Below the pieces are notes generated by a model that was given only the letters and a program-made list of their open reading frames with translations, did no database searches and was not told the DNA's origin. DNA of 64,000 nt. Origin: Dendrocalamus latiflorus (taxonomy: Eukaryota > Streptophyta > Magnoliopsida > Poales > Poaceae). The position numbers were made by a program, and so were the translations under genes. The stretch lies in the NCBI GenBank assembly GCA_017311315.1, contig CM029626.1, positions 7,957,006 through 8,021,005 on the forward strand. Reading direction: 5' to 3'. Of the stretch, positions 24,180-36,371 are shown piece after piece. Every line of letters starts with the position of its first letter. Position 1 is the first letter of the stretch.

Positions 24180-24480
24180 GATCGGGGCAGAGACATTACC
24201 GATTACGCCGTTCGACGATTCGACCGACCGAGACGAGCACATTTTCGAATCTTCAGTTACTCGTCAGGGTCGCGGGAGGATGGGAGAGGCGGAGGCGCAA
24301 GTGAAGGATAATCGCTGCCCTTCATCTCGGGCTCCGGCGCCGCTTCCGCGCGGCGTCTGGGGTTCGGTCGCGAGGGGAGGGGGCGAGGGAAGGAGACGGC
24401 GGAGATCGACATCGACGCCGACGAGGAGGAGGCAGCACAGCAGTGGTTCTACCAAATTGAATCGGCCCAGATTTCACTAT
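24180..24480 (-). promoter_or_regulatory. Orphan GC-rich island with a donor-like site
   Basis: A CpG- and purine-rich 300 bp block stands out in AT-rich surroundings. Read on the minus strand it looks like a grass first exon, ending near 24200 at a GTAATG donor-like site. No downstream coding exons could be found towards the FT-like gene. It may be the start of a non-coding transcript or a relic of a lost gene. Confidence 0.3.
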
Positions 24481-24553
24481 GATTAGTATACTGGGCTGGC
24501 GGCCTAATATCCAAAATGGGCCAGGCCAGATTTCACTATGATTAGTATACTGG
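24467..24553. repeat. 27-bp direct duplication, 59 bp apart
   Basis: A block beginning CCAGATTTCACTATGATTAG occurs at 24467 and again at 24526 without a mismatch over about 27 bp. Confidence 0.85.
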
Positions 24554-27500
24554 ACTGGGGCCCAACATGAATATACATATCGCGTCTATTGCAACAATTT
24601 TGTTAGTTATCGTGTCAAACCAGAAAACGAATTCCAGTCTACATCTTTCTTCTAGAGACTGGAGAATACAATCACAAGTCAAGAGCAATGGAATGGATAT
24701 AGTCACAATTTGGCCGAACATGCATGCATGTAAACGAAAGTGACTCCGTGTGAGAGTTGGCCAGCATGCATTCCATTCCGACGATGCAACGAACGGATCG
24801 CAATGCTCATCATTTTGTGTCTTCTATTTTATTGACTTGCAAGAACAAGCAAAGTCCATAGAAATGTTGTATTAGACAAACACAAGTAGCACAATGGTCG
24901 ACTAACGATTCCTTTAATTAAATATAATACACTTGCAGAAAGTGGCCGATAGTTCCCTCCTTGGATAACCACAAAATAATAAAACACATACATGACAAAT
25001 ATTATATCGCCTTAAGGGCTTAGCTATATGACGCCATGACAGATAGCAAGTAGCAGCGGCAGTCTACGGCTCTCTTCCAAACAGTTTTTGATTTCTATCT
25101 TACAGTTTCCAGAAAGCAAAAATCGTTTGAAACGTGTTAGATGTGGCGACCTATGTCATTACCAGGGGTAATAATACTAGTTAATGGATTATTATTTGTT
25201 GAAGCACCGTTTCACCAAATAATAAACCCATTAGAGTGTTACAGTAAAAAAATAATTAGAGAATATGCATCATATTACAATACTATTGCCATGCAAGGCT
25301 AAGTTTGTAGCAAGACCATAAGTACCTGAATATTACAACATTAAAGGAAATAATCCTAGTCTAACTAATAATTATACAAATACTAGGAAATATACAACAC
25401 TGTCTTATTATACGCTGAGAGTCATGCTCGAGCCGCTAGTAAAGCTCTACTCATGTCATGTCTCGTATAAGGCCAGTGGTGAGCACACCAACTCCGAGGC
25501 TTGCCTCTTCTTTGGTATACTCTACCTCCCTCCTTAACTCTCTCTTCCACTAGTCTAGTCTACATGTGTGGATGTTATGTCTTCAATGTGATGTGTGTGA
25601 ATGTGAGGTTGTGTGTGTGTGTGGTCTCGTGATGGTGATGACAAGGATCAAAATAGAATGTGGGGATACCCTATTGGATGATGCTGGGCTCAATTTGAGG
25701 TAGAACCAAGGTTCAGTCCTTCCTAGTTGGCTTGTGCTTAGCTCGGTTGCTCTCCTCCTCCTGGTGCCGCTCTTCCTCTTCACCAGCTCTTCTCCTCCTA
25801 TGGCTGTCATCCTACTCTGGTTTGGTTGCCATGCTTCACTCCATTCTTCTTCTTCTTGGCAATGGGATGGGGATTTGAGGGAGAAAAGGGTGTATCTGGT
25901 GGTGATGTTGCTTGCTGGCTTTGGTTCGGCTATGGCTAGGCTATGGGTTAAAACTCTAGACTCTCTATCCCTCTGTGATCTCGGTCTTATCTCTTTCTCA
26001 CATGTGTCAAGTGCTGAGATGGGGGATTTTTACTGCACTAGCGCGAGTGGTTTTGGTACTTCAATAAAATCATTTTTTACTGGGTTGGCTGGCAGTGTAA
26101 AAAGGAATTTGGGAATGATTCAGGTTTATTTCTAATACCGAATAATGAAACCCTACACCTGCAAGAGGTGCCGATTGGCCCTAGGTGGTCTGGTATCTCG
26201 ATGAGCGAATCGTCCATTTTATTATCCTAACGAGGGTTATGACAGTAACTTGGCTTTCATTTATTTATTTTATTCAGTCTTTTTTTGGTATCCTATTATT
26301 AGTTTTTCTTGCAATTAATACTACCGATTACTCTAGCTTGTGCCCGATTGAAGGTTTCAAAATATATGTTCAATTGTAATTGTGTATATATTGTGCTCAG
26401 TTGTAATAGTCATTGTATGTCTGGACATGAATGCAAATTTTAGTGAACTAGGTTGTATGTTGTAAATTATATCTCTTTACTTAATCATTCTTTTGCTTCG
26501 ATTGAATTGTTGTACATTTTAACAATTGAAATGGCCTGCAATGTCTTCGTTAATTACGTGGCTAATTTTGTAGTTAAATCTCAAGGTTAGCAACTACAGC
26601 TAGCTAAGAACATGGGGGTGTTTCATCGGCTTTTTAATACATCTTTTCTTCTTTTTCCTTTGTATTGTTCGTGGAGATATAACGATGTTTTTTTTCTTCT
26701 TTTTTTCTTTATTTTACTTTAATTAAATGCCTAGAAGAAACTAACATACTCTTGAATGTTATTTCAGCAAAAAGATAAAAGCCATCAGAAAAGACTGACT
26801 TGAACGAGACCTATAACTAATATAATGCCAATGCAAGGAAACGAATTTCAAAGTGGAACTCCCGACGTAACGAGATTAACTAGAAGATTTAGAGCAATGC
26901 TATTCTTACTACATGATGGCAATTGAGCATGTCAATGCTGGTCAGATTTAGTTTGTTTTTGACGCAAATCAATGCATGATTTGTTTTCGACCATTTGCGG
27001 TGGGTATCCTATTGACGTTTGTGTGGTGTAGTTCAGGATGTGTTGACAATAGAACAGATACAAGCCGGTCGTATGTACCGTAACTCAGAATATAATGTTA
27101 AAAAAATGTCGCAAAAAAAGAATATAATGTGAAAAATAAAGATGAATATACGCCCTACAGATTTCGGCTTGAGTATCTGACTTATTTTTCATTGTTTCTA
27201 AATTTTATTTTTTTCTGGCATTTTGGCTTTTTTTGAGTTTTTTTGCCGGTACTTTTTCCCGTATTCGTTTATATTGTCCGTAATGGATTAACCTATTTTT
27301 TATTTTTTAAAATTTAGTTACGACAAATAAAGTCACCATCAACTACAGTGTAATTTAAACAATTACAATATAATTTTAACCATAGCTTATTTGAGCGGCA
27401 CCATATTCTGCCTATACGGCTGTACAATGAGCCCCAGCGAAATGATCCGAGTAATTAGCCTGCACCCGCCGGCTTAGCGCCACAAGCGGCGGCAGGGCCC

Positions 27501-27670
27501 CACAAAGCAGCGACGCTAACGAAGTGGTTTATATGACAGCTACAACAAAACATTTGTTCTTTAAGCCATTAGTCTGTTTGGCTTCGCGTTGTGTAACACA
27601 ACACCAGGAGGACGGCGACGTTGGTGTCTAGCAGAAGTCTCGAAGGGGGAAAAGAAAGAGGAGAGAAGCA

Positions 27671-30600
27671 ATGGCGCCGCCGGCGGGGTGGCTGCGGCGG
27701 GAGGTGCTCGTGGGGCTCGCGCTGGGCCAGTTCGTGTCGCTGCTCATCACCTCCACCGGCTTCTCCTCCTCCGAGCTCGCCCGCCGAGGTACGGCGCGCC
27801 GTGTACTGTTACACCTATGTGACGATGATGTGCTGTGTGTGCTGTCTCCTTTGGTAGGAGTGGTTGGTTTTGGACGTAATTGGGGCCTAGCTTGATTTTG
27901 TTCGTGTTACCATTCCTAATTATGTGACCCTCCCAAGTAATTAGTGCTGCAATTACTGTATTTTGGTGTCACTCTGAACATAAAAAAGAAGGGTTCTTGA
28001 TGAGTTGTGGTTTCAGTTTTGCGGTGCCTTTAGTTCATAAGGTCTTCATGCTTGGCTTAGACACCGGCATTTGACTTTGGGTAGCTTGAACTGCCAAGTT
28101 TGCCTTATCTTTTTTTGGAAATAATATATTTGGAAAGCATACCTTGTTCAGGTGTTAGATGGTTGTGATTTGTGAATGGAGGTTTGCAAAATTATTATAA
28201 TGAGATTGAAACTTGAGGTTTGTTTTCAGGTGTCAATGCGCCAACATCGCAGTCTCTGCTGAATTACATCCTTCTGGCACTTGTTTACGGAGGAACATTG
28301 ATCTACGAAAGGCGACACCTGACGGTATGTTCTTTAGACCCACCCGACGGTATGTTTCTGACTTTCTGTGCTGCCTTTTGCTTTCAAAACAAATGTTTGA
28401 AGGGATCTAGCTCTGTACGGTCAGTTGCAACATTTCTCAATGATGTATATAACATTTCAATTTCATGTATACAATAAAAACAGTCGATAAATATCTCAAT
28501 GTTGCACATATAAAATAATGTTGTAGACATGTAATCAAAACGTTGCACATATAAAATAAAAAAAAGTTGCATATATAAAATCAAATAAAAATCTTAATAT
28601 TGAAACAAAATATTGCACATATGAAATAAAAATTTGCACATATGAAATCAAATAAAAATCTCAATGTTGCACACATAAAATTGAAATGTTATACACATAA
28701 AATCGAAATGTTGCATACACACAATGAAAAATGTTGTAACAAAATATGGACTAAAATTGTTGCAAACATGAACAAAAAATGTTGTAAATATGGACGAAAA
28801 ATATTGCAACCGAGCGTATGGAGCTAGCACCCGGATCGGACATTCGGGCGCTAGCATTTCCCATGTTTGAATGCTACTTTGGTTGAAACTTTGATATTGG
28901 GAAATGGTGAGCAGTCATAACTTGCTCTTCAGCTCTTGTGCTAGCTCTAGTAAAAGTTCTATGACAGAATGAAAAGTGACATAGACAGGCTGAAGTAGTG
29001 AAGTGTATACAAATCTCAGAAGTTGTGAATTTCTTCGGGAGATACTATTTTGAGTATAGTATGATTGAACTGGATAATGTTTTTGATGACACCGATAAGT
29101 GGTTTGTTCGAAGAATCCAGGAGTCAGAAGTAAGAGAAGCCTTAAAAAGGATGAAAGTGGGTAAGGCGTTGGGGCTCATATCTCTTTGATCTTGAAAATG
29201 TTTCATTCCTAATCTATCTTAATTTGTTTGGGACAAAAAGTTTTGTTGTTGTTGTATACTATTTTGAGTTTGAGCACATGAGAATAATCATTTTAGTTGA
29301 AGTCCTGCTTGGATCAAAGGTTGAGATGCTATTTCGGGTTTGAGTGCATGCCGACCTTTAGATTATTCCCTTGGGACCAGTAGTTTGGGACGTACTATTT
29401 CTCTTCTTGTATGATTGATGCGTGTACGTTGCATGTTTAACGTATCTTATCCCCCTAACCAGGACAGATGACCGGTGCCTTTATGTTAGCAAAGGATATT
29501 TATGCTTATTCTGATTCTGTTCTTCACAAGTTGCTCAGGCTGTTTGATTATCACCACGGTGTTTCATGTGCCAATGCAGCAATGTGAATATTTCTATCAG
29601 CAGGAAGACTGAAATATTTCTCACGTTCTGTTTCTACAGATTAAATGGTACTACTACTTGATCCTTGGCATAGTTGATGTGGAGGCTAACTACATCGGTA
29701 TGTAGCTACCATTAGTGCAAAGAATGTGATCTCATTGGAATTTGAGTTTCTGTTTCATTTCTTGCGTAGATGCTAAACTTGACTTGTTTTTGTTCACACA
29801 GTTGTGAAGGCTTATCAGTACACATCCTTGACGAGTGTGATGCTCCTGGACTGCTGGTCGATTCCATGTGTCATTGTCCTCACTTGGATCTTCTTGGAGA
29901 CAAAGTATGGTTTGAGGAAGTTCATTGGTGTTGGAGTGTGTGTGGCTGGCCTTATATTGGTTGTGTTCTCTGATGTGCATGCCTCCGATCGAGCAAGTAA
30001 GAACATGCTTCCTATGAAAGCTCTCACACAGTTTCACTTCTGTGCACCTATATATCCTTAGCTCAGCATGTCATTATCTGCTCAATGTCTATTCTAAGTT
30101 TCAATTTGGTGCTGCACTACTCAATTTCTTGTGATTTTAATAGTGGATATACTTGATCCTCCACACATCAAGCTCTGCTAGGCTAGGACATGTCAAATAG
30201 ATAAAACATCTGAATTTTGCACGTCAGAAGCATAACATGTAAATGATTTTCACCTTGCACTTCGGAATGTCTTGCAGAAGGGCCCAAACCCTTGAAAGGT
30301 GATTTGTTTGTCATTGCTGGGTCCATGCTTTATGCTGTCAGTAATGTTACCGAGGTAACAATCAACTACACCTCAACGGTCAACGCTTCATTTCCTTAAG
30401 CATATAATACAAGTGTATATATTTGAAAAACTTCACAGGTTTTTGTCTACATTTCAGGAGTTTTTTGTCAAGAGAAGTAACAGAGTTGAGGTGATGGCGA
30501 TGCTAGGTGTTTTTGGAGCAATTATCAGTGGTATACAAATGTATCCTTTGGCTTAATGCAATAATGACTGATTACATTGTAGTTTCTTTTACCTTTCTTC

Positions 30601-32079
30601 TGTGGTGCTTCTACGTGACAAACAAAAGAAGCAAATCAGATTTTGTTAGCAATCGACAGATTCAACTGCATCATCTCATAGTGCTTGATAATTTGATATG
30701 ACCTCGCTTGGCAGTAACTCATATTTATGCTAATATAATCAAGTAATAACTGGTTCTGCATGACATGGAACCTCAACCTATAGCATACTATGCTCTTGAT
30801 TAAACTAATAATAATATTCCAAGAGTGTCCCTCCATGTTGAAAGAAGTGCACAATTTTAAATCATTCATGATTACTTGATTATTGATTAGATCAAAACAA
30901 GGAAGTAGTGAAACTGGAACGTTTTCAACTATATATTTAACTGTAGTTACTTTGAACTTTATATTACCTCACCTCTATTTGAAATAGCAAGAAAACACAC
31001 TCCCACATTCCATTCCCTTGACATTGCAACAGAAGCATACTTGAGCGGAAAGAACTCAGGTCAACCCACTGGAATGCTGGTGCGGTGAGTCTCCCTCCCT
31101 CCCTGCGCTTCAGTCATTTTAATTTAGGGTCATTTAACTCCTTTGGATTGATGAATTGAAACTTCTGTCCTAAACTTTTACAATTCCTTTGTCTAAACTA
31201 CTCTAAATTAATAAAGCATAAATCAAATGAAATTATGATCTTGTTGGGCAATACAAACTTTTCAGAAGTTTTCACAGTAGATAAATGTGAAAGTTTGTCA
31301 GTCACCCAACTGAAAATTTCCAATTTCCAAAGCTTTTCCGTGGAGGTCAGCAAATTTCCAAAGCAAACTCTATTAGAGACTCACCTTGCCAATCATTATA
31401 TTTTATGACACTGGCCTTCTGTATCTTTTCAGCTGCTCCCTTTTCTCGGATTTGCGCTAGCAATGTTCTTGTTCTACTCGACGGTACCTATTATCCTGAA
31501 GGTAGACCACTGTCCTCTTGTGAGAAAATTCACGATTGTCCTGAAATATTTTGCAGAATTAATTTTGTATTTGATTGCTTCAGATATGTGGGGCAACCAT
31601 GCTGAACCTCTCACTTCTGACCTCGGACATGTGGGCCGTTCTAATCCGAATCTTTGCTTACCATGAGAAGTTATGTGCACACCAATTCCTTTCTCAACTC
31701 ATAGCAGTTGTCACTCTTAAATTGAGCTGATGGAAGCAAACTTTGAGCATCTGCAGGTTGATTGGATGTACTTCGTTGCTTTCGCCGGCACGGCAGCTGG
31801 CCTCGTCATCTACTCATACAAGTACTGTGTCGTCAGTAGCTGTTATCACTGAACATGCATAATAGGTATAGCTATCTACTGCACAAGTGTCACAACTCAC
31901 CAGTGAGAATTACTGCAAGCAGGGGCTCCAAAGAGGCTGCCGATGACACCGCACAGGTTGCCGGGGCAATGGACGAGGAGGCGGCGATGGAGAACCGCGC
32001 GGCGCGAGTTCCAGGTGCCGGAGACGATGGGCCAGTCTCCAACAAGCAGTTCTCATCGGTCGCTACCACTTCGAGGTAG
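27671..32079 (+). CDS. SLC35F-type solute carrier (drug/metabolite transporter superfamily)
   Basis: Eleven exons: 27671-27788, 28230-28324, 29640-29697, 29802-29996, 30278-30354, 30458-30540, 31033-31084, 31433-31501, 31584-31670, 31757-31821 and 31923-32079, totalling 351 aa. The product is a chain of hydrophobic helices with family landmarks VVKAYQYTSLTSVMLLDCWS (exon 4), KGDLFVIAGSMLYAVSNVTEEF (exons 5-6) and a long hydrophilic C-terminal tail (exon 11). This fits plant SLC35 member F1/F2-like membrane transporters; the substrate is unknown. Exon 9 is the anomaly. The protein needs exon 9 to end ...GAGAAG at 31670, but the next bases are TTATGT, not GT. Using the nearest GT (31670-31671) shifts the frame into exon 10. 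Either a base is lost (mutation or sequence error) or the C-terminus differs from the family. Intron 2 hosts two transposon-derived inserts. Confidence 0.88.
28403..28860. mobile_element. A-rich TGTTGCA-repeat element with inverted ends, intron 2 of the transporter gene
   Basis: The left end (GGATCTAGCTCTGTACGG...) and the reverse complement of the right end (GGGTGCTAGCTCCATACGC...) match imperfectly over about 35 bp. The interior is a degenerate array of ATGTTGCACATATAAAA-like units. The right edge folds into a hairpin (GCTAGCACCCG / CGGGCGCTAGC) and is followed by ATTTCCC. A second copy with the same right end lies at about 35155-35832. The superfamily is not certain. Confidence 0.5.
28985..29264 (+). 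mobile_element. Internally deleted RTE LINE fragment in intron 2 of the transporter gene
   Basis: The first part encodes a degenerate RTE segment (QESEVREALKRMKVGKAL near 29115-29170). It is joined directly to the RTE 3' end (TTTGATCTTGAAAATG... and GTTGTTGTTGTA tail), skipping the catalytic domain. The same 3' end closes the LINE at 13.5-15.2 kb. ATACTATTTTGAGT occurs inside (29042-29055) and right at the 3' end (29256-29269). Confidence 0.75.
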
Positions 32080-32861
32080 TAGGCAATGGTCTGCTGCAAA
32101 CTTGGCATGTAACTGAACATGTATACAGCGGTAATTGGTATAGACGGCTAAACAAGGCTTTGGTGTGAAGCGTGTATCTTCTTTCTGAATTGACATAGGC
32201 TCATTACATAACGTCAAAGTATACGTGTATCCTGGTTCACTCTACTATTGTTTCGTAAGCATGGAGTAATAGTGGTATTGGTTAAGGTTTAAGGAGCTAC
32301 ATACAATATTTATTGTTCATGCTACAATCTTCGTGTGTGGCTGATTAAGGAGTCGAAAATGCCAATGGTTCAGAGCTTTCCGTGGAGGATCTGCTGTGCA
32401 CAGTGACAATGTGTTGGACTGAAGGTTTTCAGAGGTCATTTCCGAGTCGTACCAAATGAAGGAAATCTTTCCTTCATGTGTTTACCCAGGAATTGTAACA
32501 GAAACTTCGGTATGGAGTACCAGAATTGAAACAGCAAAGGAACTTGCAAGTCCAAGCACCACCATAAGGTGATATCACAGAAGACAATTGATACACAACC
32601 AGTGATGGGAAATCCAGAAAGTAACAAAGCAAACATCCCCTGAACACTAATGCATTTGTTAACAAACCATGCCTTCAGTAACCTCTCTCTTTTCCTAGAA
32701 AAAATAAAATAGGATCTCTGACAAAAGTATAATTGTAACAAGTCACTCACCAAAACTGCGTTAGCGACAGTATCCGAACATAGTGAAATGTCATTTTTTT
32801 CCCTAGCTACAGCATCCAAGAAGCAACTTATTCTAAGGAACATAGATCCCTGAAAATGACC
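32080..32861. other. Convergent intergenic region
   Basis: About 780 bp between the stops of the transporter gene (+) and DPM3 (-), holding the 3' UTRs of both. A 135-codon minus-strand frame here is not supported by any motif. Confidence 0.5.
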
Positions 32862-33591
32862 TCACTCAGAGCCCACATCAACACCCTTCTTTGCTAAGAA
32901 TTCCTTTGCCTCCACAATATCCTGCATAGTAAGTGGAGCTCAAACAAGTTAAAAGTGAGAATAAACCAAGCATACAGTCTTACAGCAAAATGAAAGTTTC
33001 AATATCAGTTCGCTTGGCTTTCTTTGTAATGGCCAATATGAAGATTGATACTACATACTGTAAAAAGTGCTTAAAAGATTTTTCAAAGTTCCTCTCCTTT
33101 ATCTTGCATAATACCTTGAAAATTCTCTCCCTCTTATGCCAGCAGAAAACCAAAAGAAAAAAAGGATAAGAAAAATTTACACAGGCATATAACTAAAACA
33201 GAAAAGTCCTGAGTCCTAACTATATTAATTTCCAACATGGCAATAAGATCCCATCGGAATTTTAGGCTGCTATGACTAGAACAGCTAACCTGCTGTAGCA
33301 GTATAGCTTCTTGAGGACATGTTGGGAAGAACATCAGTCCAAATCCAACCATAAAAAGGCCGTAGCATCCAAGTGCCACTACCAAGTAGATGGGAAGCTA
33401 CAATAACAACAGAAGTGACAAACAAATACCTTAATCACCTTAAACTGTATTCTTCAAGAAATTAGCATGTGAAAATTGATGACACTGACCAACCAAGTGT
33501 AACTTCGAGGAACAGTTGAGGTTTCGAGGAGGGCAACCCAGACAGCTGAGATTGCCACCAGCATTGCAATGATCTTGAATATGTGCTTCAT
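32862..33591 (-). CDS. DPM3: Dolichol-phosphate mannosyltransferase subunit 3
   Basis: Three coding exons on the minus strand: 33490-33591 (34 codons), 33290-33397 (36 codons) and 32862-32921 (19 codons plus stop), giving 89 aa, the usual plant DPM3 length. The product starts MKHIFKIIAMLVAISAVW, has two hydrophobic helices (about residues 5-23 and 38-58), the family block LGCYGLFMVGFGLMFFPTCP, and a short hydrophilic C-terminus with DIVEAKEFLAKKG. DPM3 is a small ER membrane subunit that stabilises the catalytic DPM1 and tethers it for dolichol-phosphate-mannose synthesis, needed for N-glycans and GPI anchors (known family role). All splice sites are GT-AG. A spliced 5' UTR is likely: acceptor at 33611/33612 and first exon at 34516-34730. 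Confidence 0.95.
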
Positions 33592-34515
33592 TTAGGAAAT
33601 GCAGTGATGTTCTGCCATAAAAGAACAAATGAGAATGAGAAACAAAATGTGTCTGAATGTACGGGTCCCAATGAATGACTAGAAGTTAATTGCATCAGTA
33701 CGCTGACATTGGGGTGGATCCAGAACAAAAAAATTGTTAGGGAGTACAATGTAAATAATGTTGCTAGTTGTAATTACACCAGCCAAAGCAAAGCCAAGTC
33801 GAAGTGCTACATAACCTGGAACTAATTTATTGGCCCATGAAATGACTCGAGTATCAGCAAGCATGCACAAAACTGCAACTCCAATGGATGCTCATGAATG
33901 AGCTCCATCTCACACAACAAACACACGGCTAGGCACAGTTCAATACATTTAGTAAGCAAGTCCATCCCAAAAAGGAGCGAATTTCCATTAGCTCCCACGA
34001 ATTGAATTGCACTCGTAGAAATATATTCAAATGCATATTCTAGTAGAAATAGAATTTGATTCTAGACGAATACAATTCCAAATTTCTGTTTGGATGTCCT
34101 CTGGAATTAGAAAATAATTTACAGCAACATCGGCATTTAGAACGACTCTATCACAATCCACCCGTCGTGCTCCCTGTTAGTGCCCATGTGTTGCTCAAGG
34201 GGAAAAAACGAGGAATAATCCCCATCCAAGGAACAACCCCATCAATCAACCGCACAAAATCAAATTCCTCACGGGGATTGTTAAAAATCAAATTAAAGAA
34301 AACATCTAGATAGTAGGCACGTACACCAGCTAGTGGATTCGCCCTTAATCTATACAATACCTAACCTTTCTTTGCTTGCTTGAGGAGGTCGGGTTTAGTA
34401 ATGAATAATCGTGCCCGAGAAAGGGCAGCAGATCAGGCTCAGCAGCAGCATAATAATCGATTGATTAACACCGAGCAGCGGCAATGGCAAATCGATAGAT
34501 CCAATAGACCCATAC
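33592..34515 (-). other. Probable 5' UTR intron of DPM3
   Basis: No coding potential is recognised. A TTTTATGGCAG acceptor on the minus strand, 20 bases before the ATG, and a GAG|GTATGGG donor at 34515/34516 make a 0.9 kb leader intron plausible. Confidence 0.55.
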
Positions 34516-34730
34516 CTCAACCAGCCAGCCAGCCAGACGGGGTGCGAGGGAGCAACTTCTCGGGAGCGTGGAGTCGGGAGGTCGCCCGAGGCGCGGCCGG
34601 CACGACGCTAGCTAGGTCGTGCGGGCGGCCGGGACGAGGGGAGGCCGGCGGATCGCGCTGGGCGGCACGGCGCCGGGGTTTCGGTGGTCGGCGGGGACGA
34701 TGAGGGCGAGGCCGGCCGCGGTCTCGAATC
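34516..34730 (-). promoter_or_regulatory. Probable non-coding first exon / promoter edge of DPM3
   Basis: A GC-rich block typical of grass 5' UTRs ends on the minus strand in CTGGCTGGCTGGTTGAG|GTATGG, a good donor. No ATG-started frame related to DPM3 is present. The transcription start is not determined. Confidence 0.5.
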
Positions 34731-34774
34731 CGATCTAATGGAATTTTTTTTTTGAACTGCGATCTAATGGAATT
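34731..34774. mobile_element. 14-bp poly(T) insertion with 15-bp target duplication
   Basis: CGATCTAATGGAATT occurs at 34731-34745 and exactly again at 34760-34774. The 14 bases between are TTTTTTTTGAACTG. Read on the minus strand this is six bases plus a poly(A), the form expected of an extremely 5'-truncated LINE or other retroposon insertion. Confidence 0.7.
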
Positions 34775-36371
34775 ATGGAAGTGCATTGGTTGTGCACCGT
34801 TCTGGCAAGGCACGGGGGCGTGGCTAGGAAAGTGGGGCCCAACACTTGGTGCGGCACCAACTAAGGGCCCACCAGTCAGCCGAAACTGCGAGGGGTGCCG
34901 GATTTCGTTGGTACTCGGGACCAGGAGGTTCCATTCCGACGCTACCTCCCTACCATCGGTTATCATATTTTTTAATTATCGTTACTATTATAAAATAACA
35001 AGTTGATAGTTTTACGTCCATTCTTCTGTAACCACTCTATTTCCTTAATTTCTTATCATTCTTTATTTTCCAACCGATCAGAGCAACTCTCTTTTATAGC
35101 ACAATTCTCTACACATTCAATGAGTTCCGTTGCAACGCACGAATACGTAACTAGTATATATAATATTTTGATTTTTTATATAACAAAACAATTAATAAAA
35201 AATCAATGTTATACATATAAAATCGAAATGTTACATATATAAAATAAAAATATTGCACATATAAAATAAAAAATGCACACATGAAATCAAGTAAAATTCT
35301 TAATTTTACACACATTAAATCAAAATAGTGCATACATGAAATCAAAATATTAAAAAAACAAAGAGCGATGTGAATGTTCCTATCCGCAATATTTTCTCAA
35401 TGTTGCATATATGAATTCTCAATGTTGCACATATAAAAGCGAAATGTTGCATATATGAAATAAAAATATTACACATATGAAATAGAAAAAGATACACACA
35501 TGAAATCAAATAAAAATCTTGATGTTACACACATTAAATTGAAATGTTGCACACATCAAATCAAAATGTTTGAACAAAAAACAAAGAACGGTGTCACATT
35601 GTACGTTCTGATGCGATATTGTTAGATATGTGTGCAACAATTGAGATCACCGTATGCAATAAAAATATGTGATACAAAAGCCGATGTTGCATACATAAAA
35701 TAAAACATGTTGCAACAAAAATATAGACTAAAAATATTGCAACATGGAAGAAAAATGTTATAAATTTGAATAAAAAATATTGCGGCCGAAAGTCTGGAAC
35801 TAGCGGCCTAGATGGGCGCTAGTATTTCCCTTTTCTTTTTTCTTCTTGAATTTATGCTAGCGTTCGCTATTTACTGCGCTCTTCAATGGTATTCTTCACA
35901 AAGACGTTTGAATTGGAGAAGAGCCCTGGGACTTGCTCGGTTTCATTTTCCTCTTCAATTTTTTTCTATCTTCCATTGTTGGAGAAGAGTCATAAAGTAA
36001 ATGAGAAAATTAGCCCGGTAAAATCGCAAAGACGTATGAATTAGAAAATACCATCAGATGCGAGACTCACGAGTAAGTCCGGAGACCATACATCAGTGGG
36101 GGCATATCAATGGTATTTTTCTACTTGAATGATTTTATGATGGTACGGAGCAATTCATACGAGTGGCAGCGTTACAGCTTAATTACATGGGGGTATCAAT
36201 GTATCATAGTTCCCTAAATCCTACCGTGATTAACATGCGTATACAACCATAAGCATCTCTGTGTGTTCATCGCCTCTCCAAGAGGAAGGGTCCAAAATAT
36301 CACTTCTCTTGAAGAGACTGTGATGATGATGTCTTTTGAGGAATTTCCATGTGAAGTGGCCTGATTACTGA
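34775..36371. other. Intergenic region with transposon remnants
   Basis: A Helitron-like 3' terminus lies near 35128-35154: CCGTTGCAACGCACG hairpin region, then CTAG followed by T. Next to it begins a TGTTGCA-type A-rich element (separate entry). From 35833 to 36371 nothing is recognised beyond the 3' UTR of the LCAT-like gene. Confidence 0.45.
35155..35832. mobile_element. Second copy of the A-rich TGTTGCA-repeat element
   Basis: A degenerate array of ATGTTGCACATATAAAA-like units ends in the same way and orientation as the copy at 28403-28860: TATAGACTAAAAATATTGCA..., then a CTAGCGGCC / GGGCGCTAG hairpin, then TATTTCCC. The left end is not clear because another remnant abuts it. Confidence 0.5.

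Larger units (their letters stand above)
22019..27670. other. Long intergenic region, no protein-coding gene seen
   Basis: No conserved exon chain found. Landmarks are a GC-rich island at 24180-24480 (separate entry), a 27 bp duplication near 24467, and a TG-repeat and CT-rich stretch at 25580-25860. From 25142 (TGTGGCGACC) the texture is LTR-like, but a matching end and duplication were not found. The last 250 bp before 27671 are GC-richer and probably the promoter/5' UTR of the transporter gene. Confidence 0.4.

Noticed and set aside
25142..26130. Possible solo LTR beginning TGTGGCGACC
   Set aside because: No matching CA end with the flanking TTAGA repeat could be found downstream.
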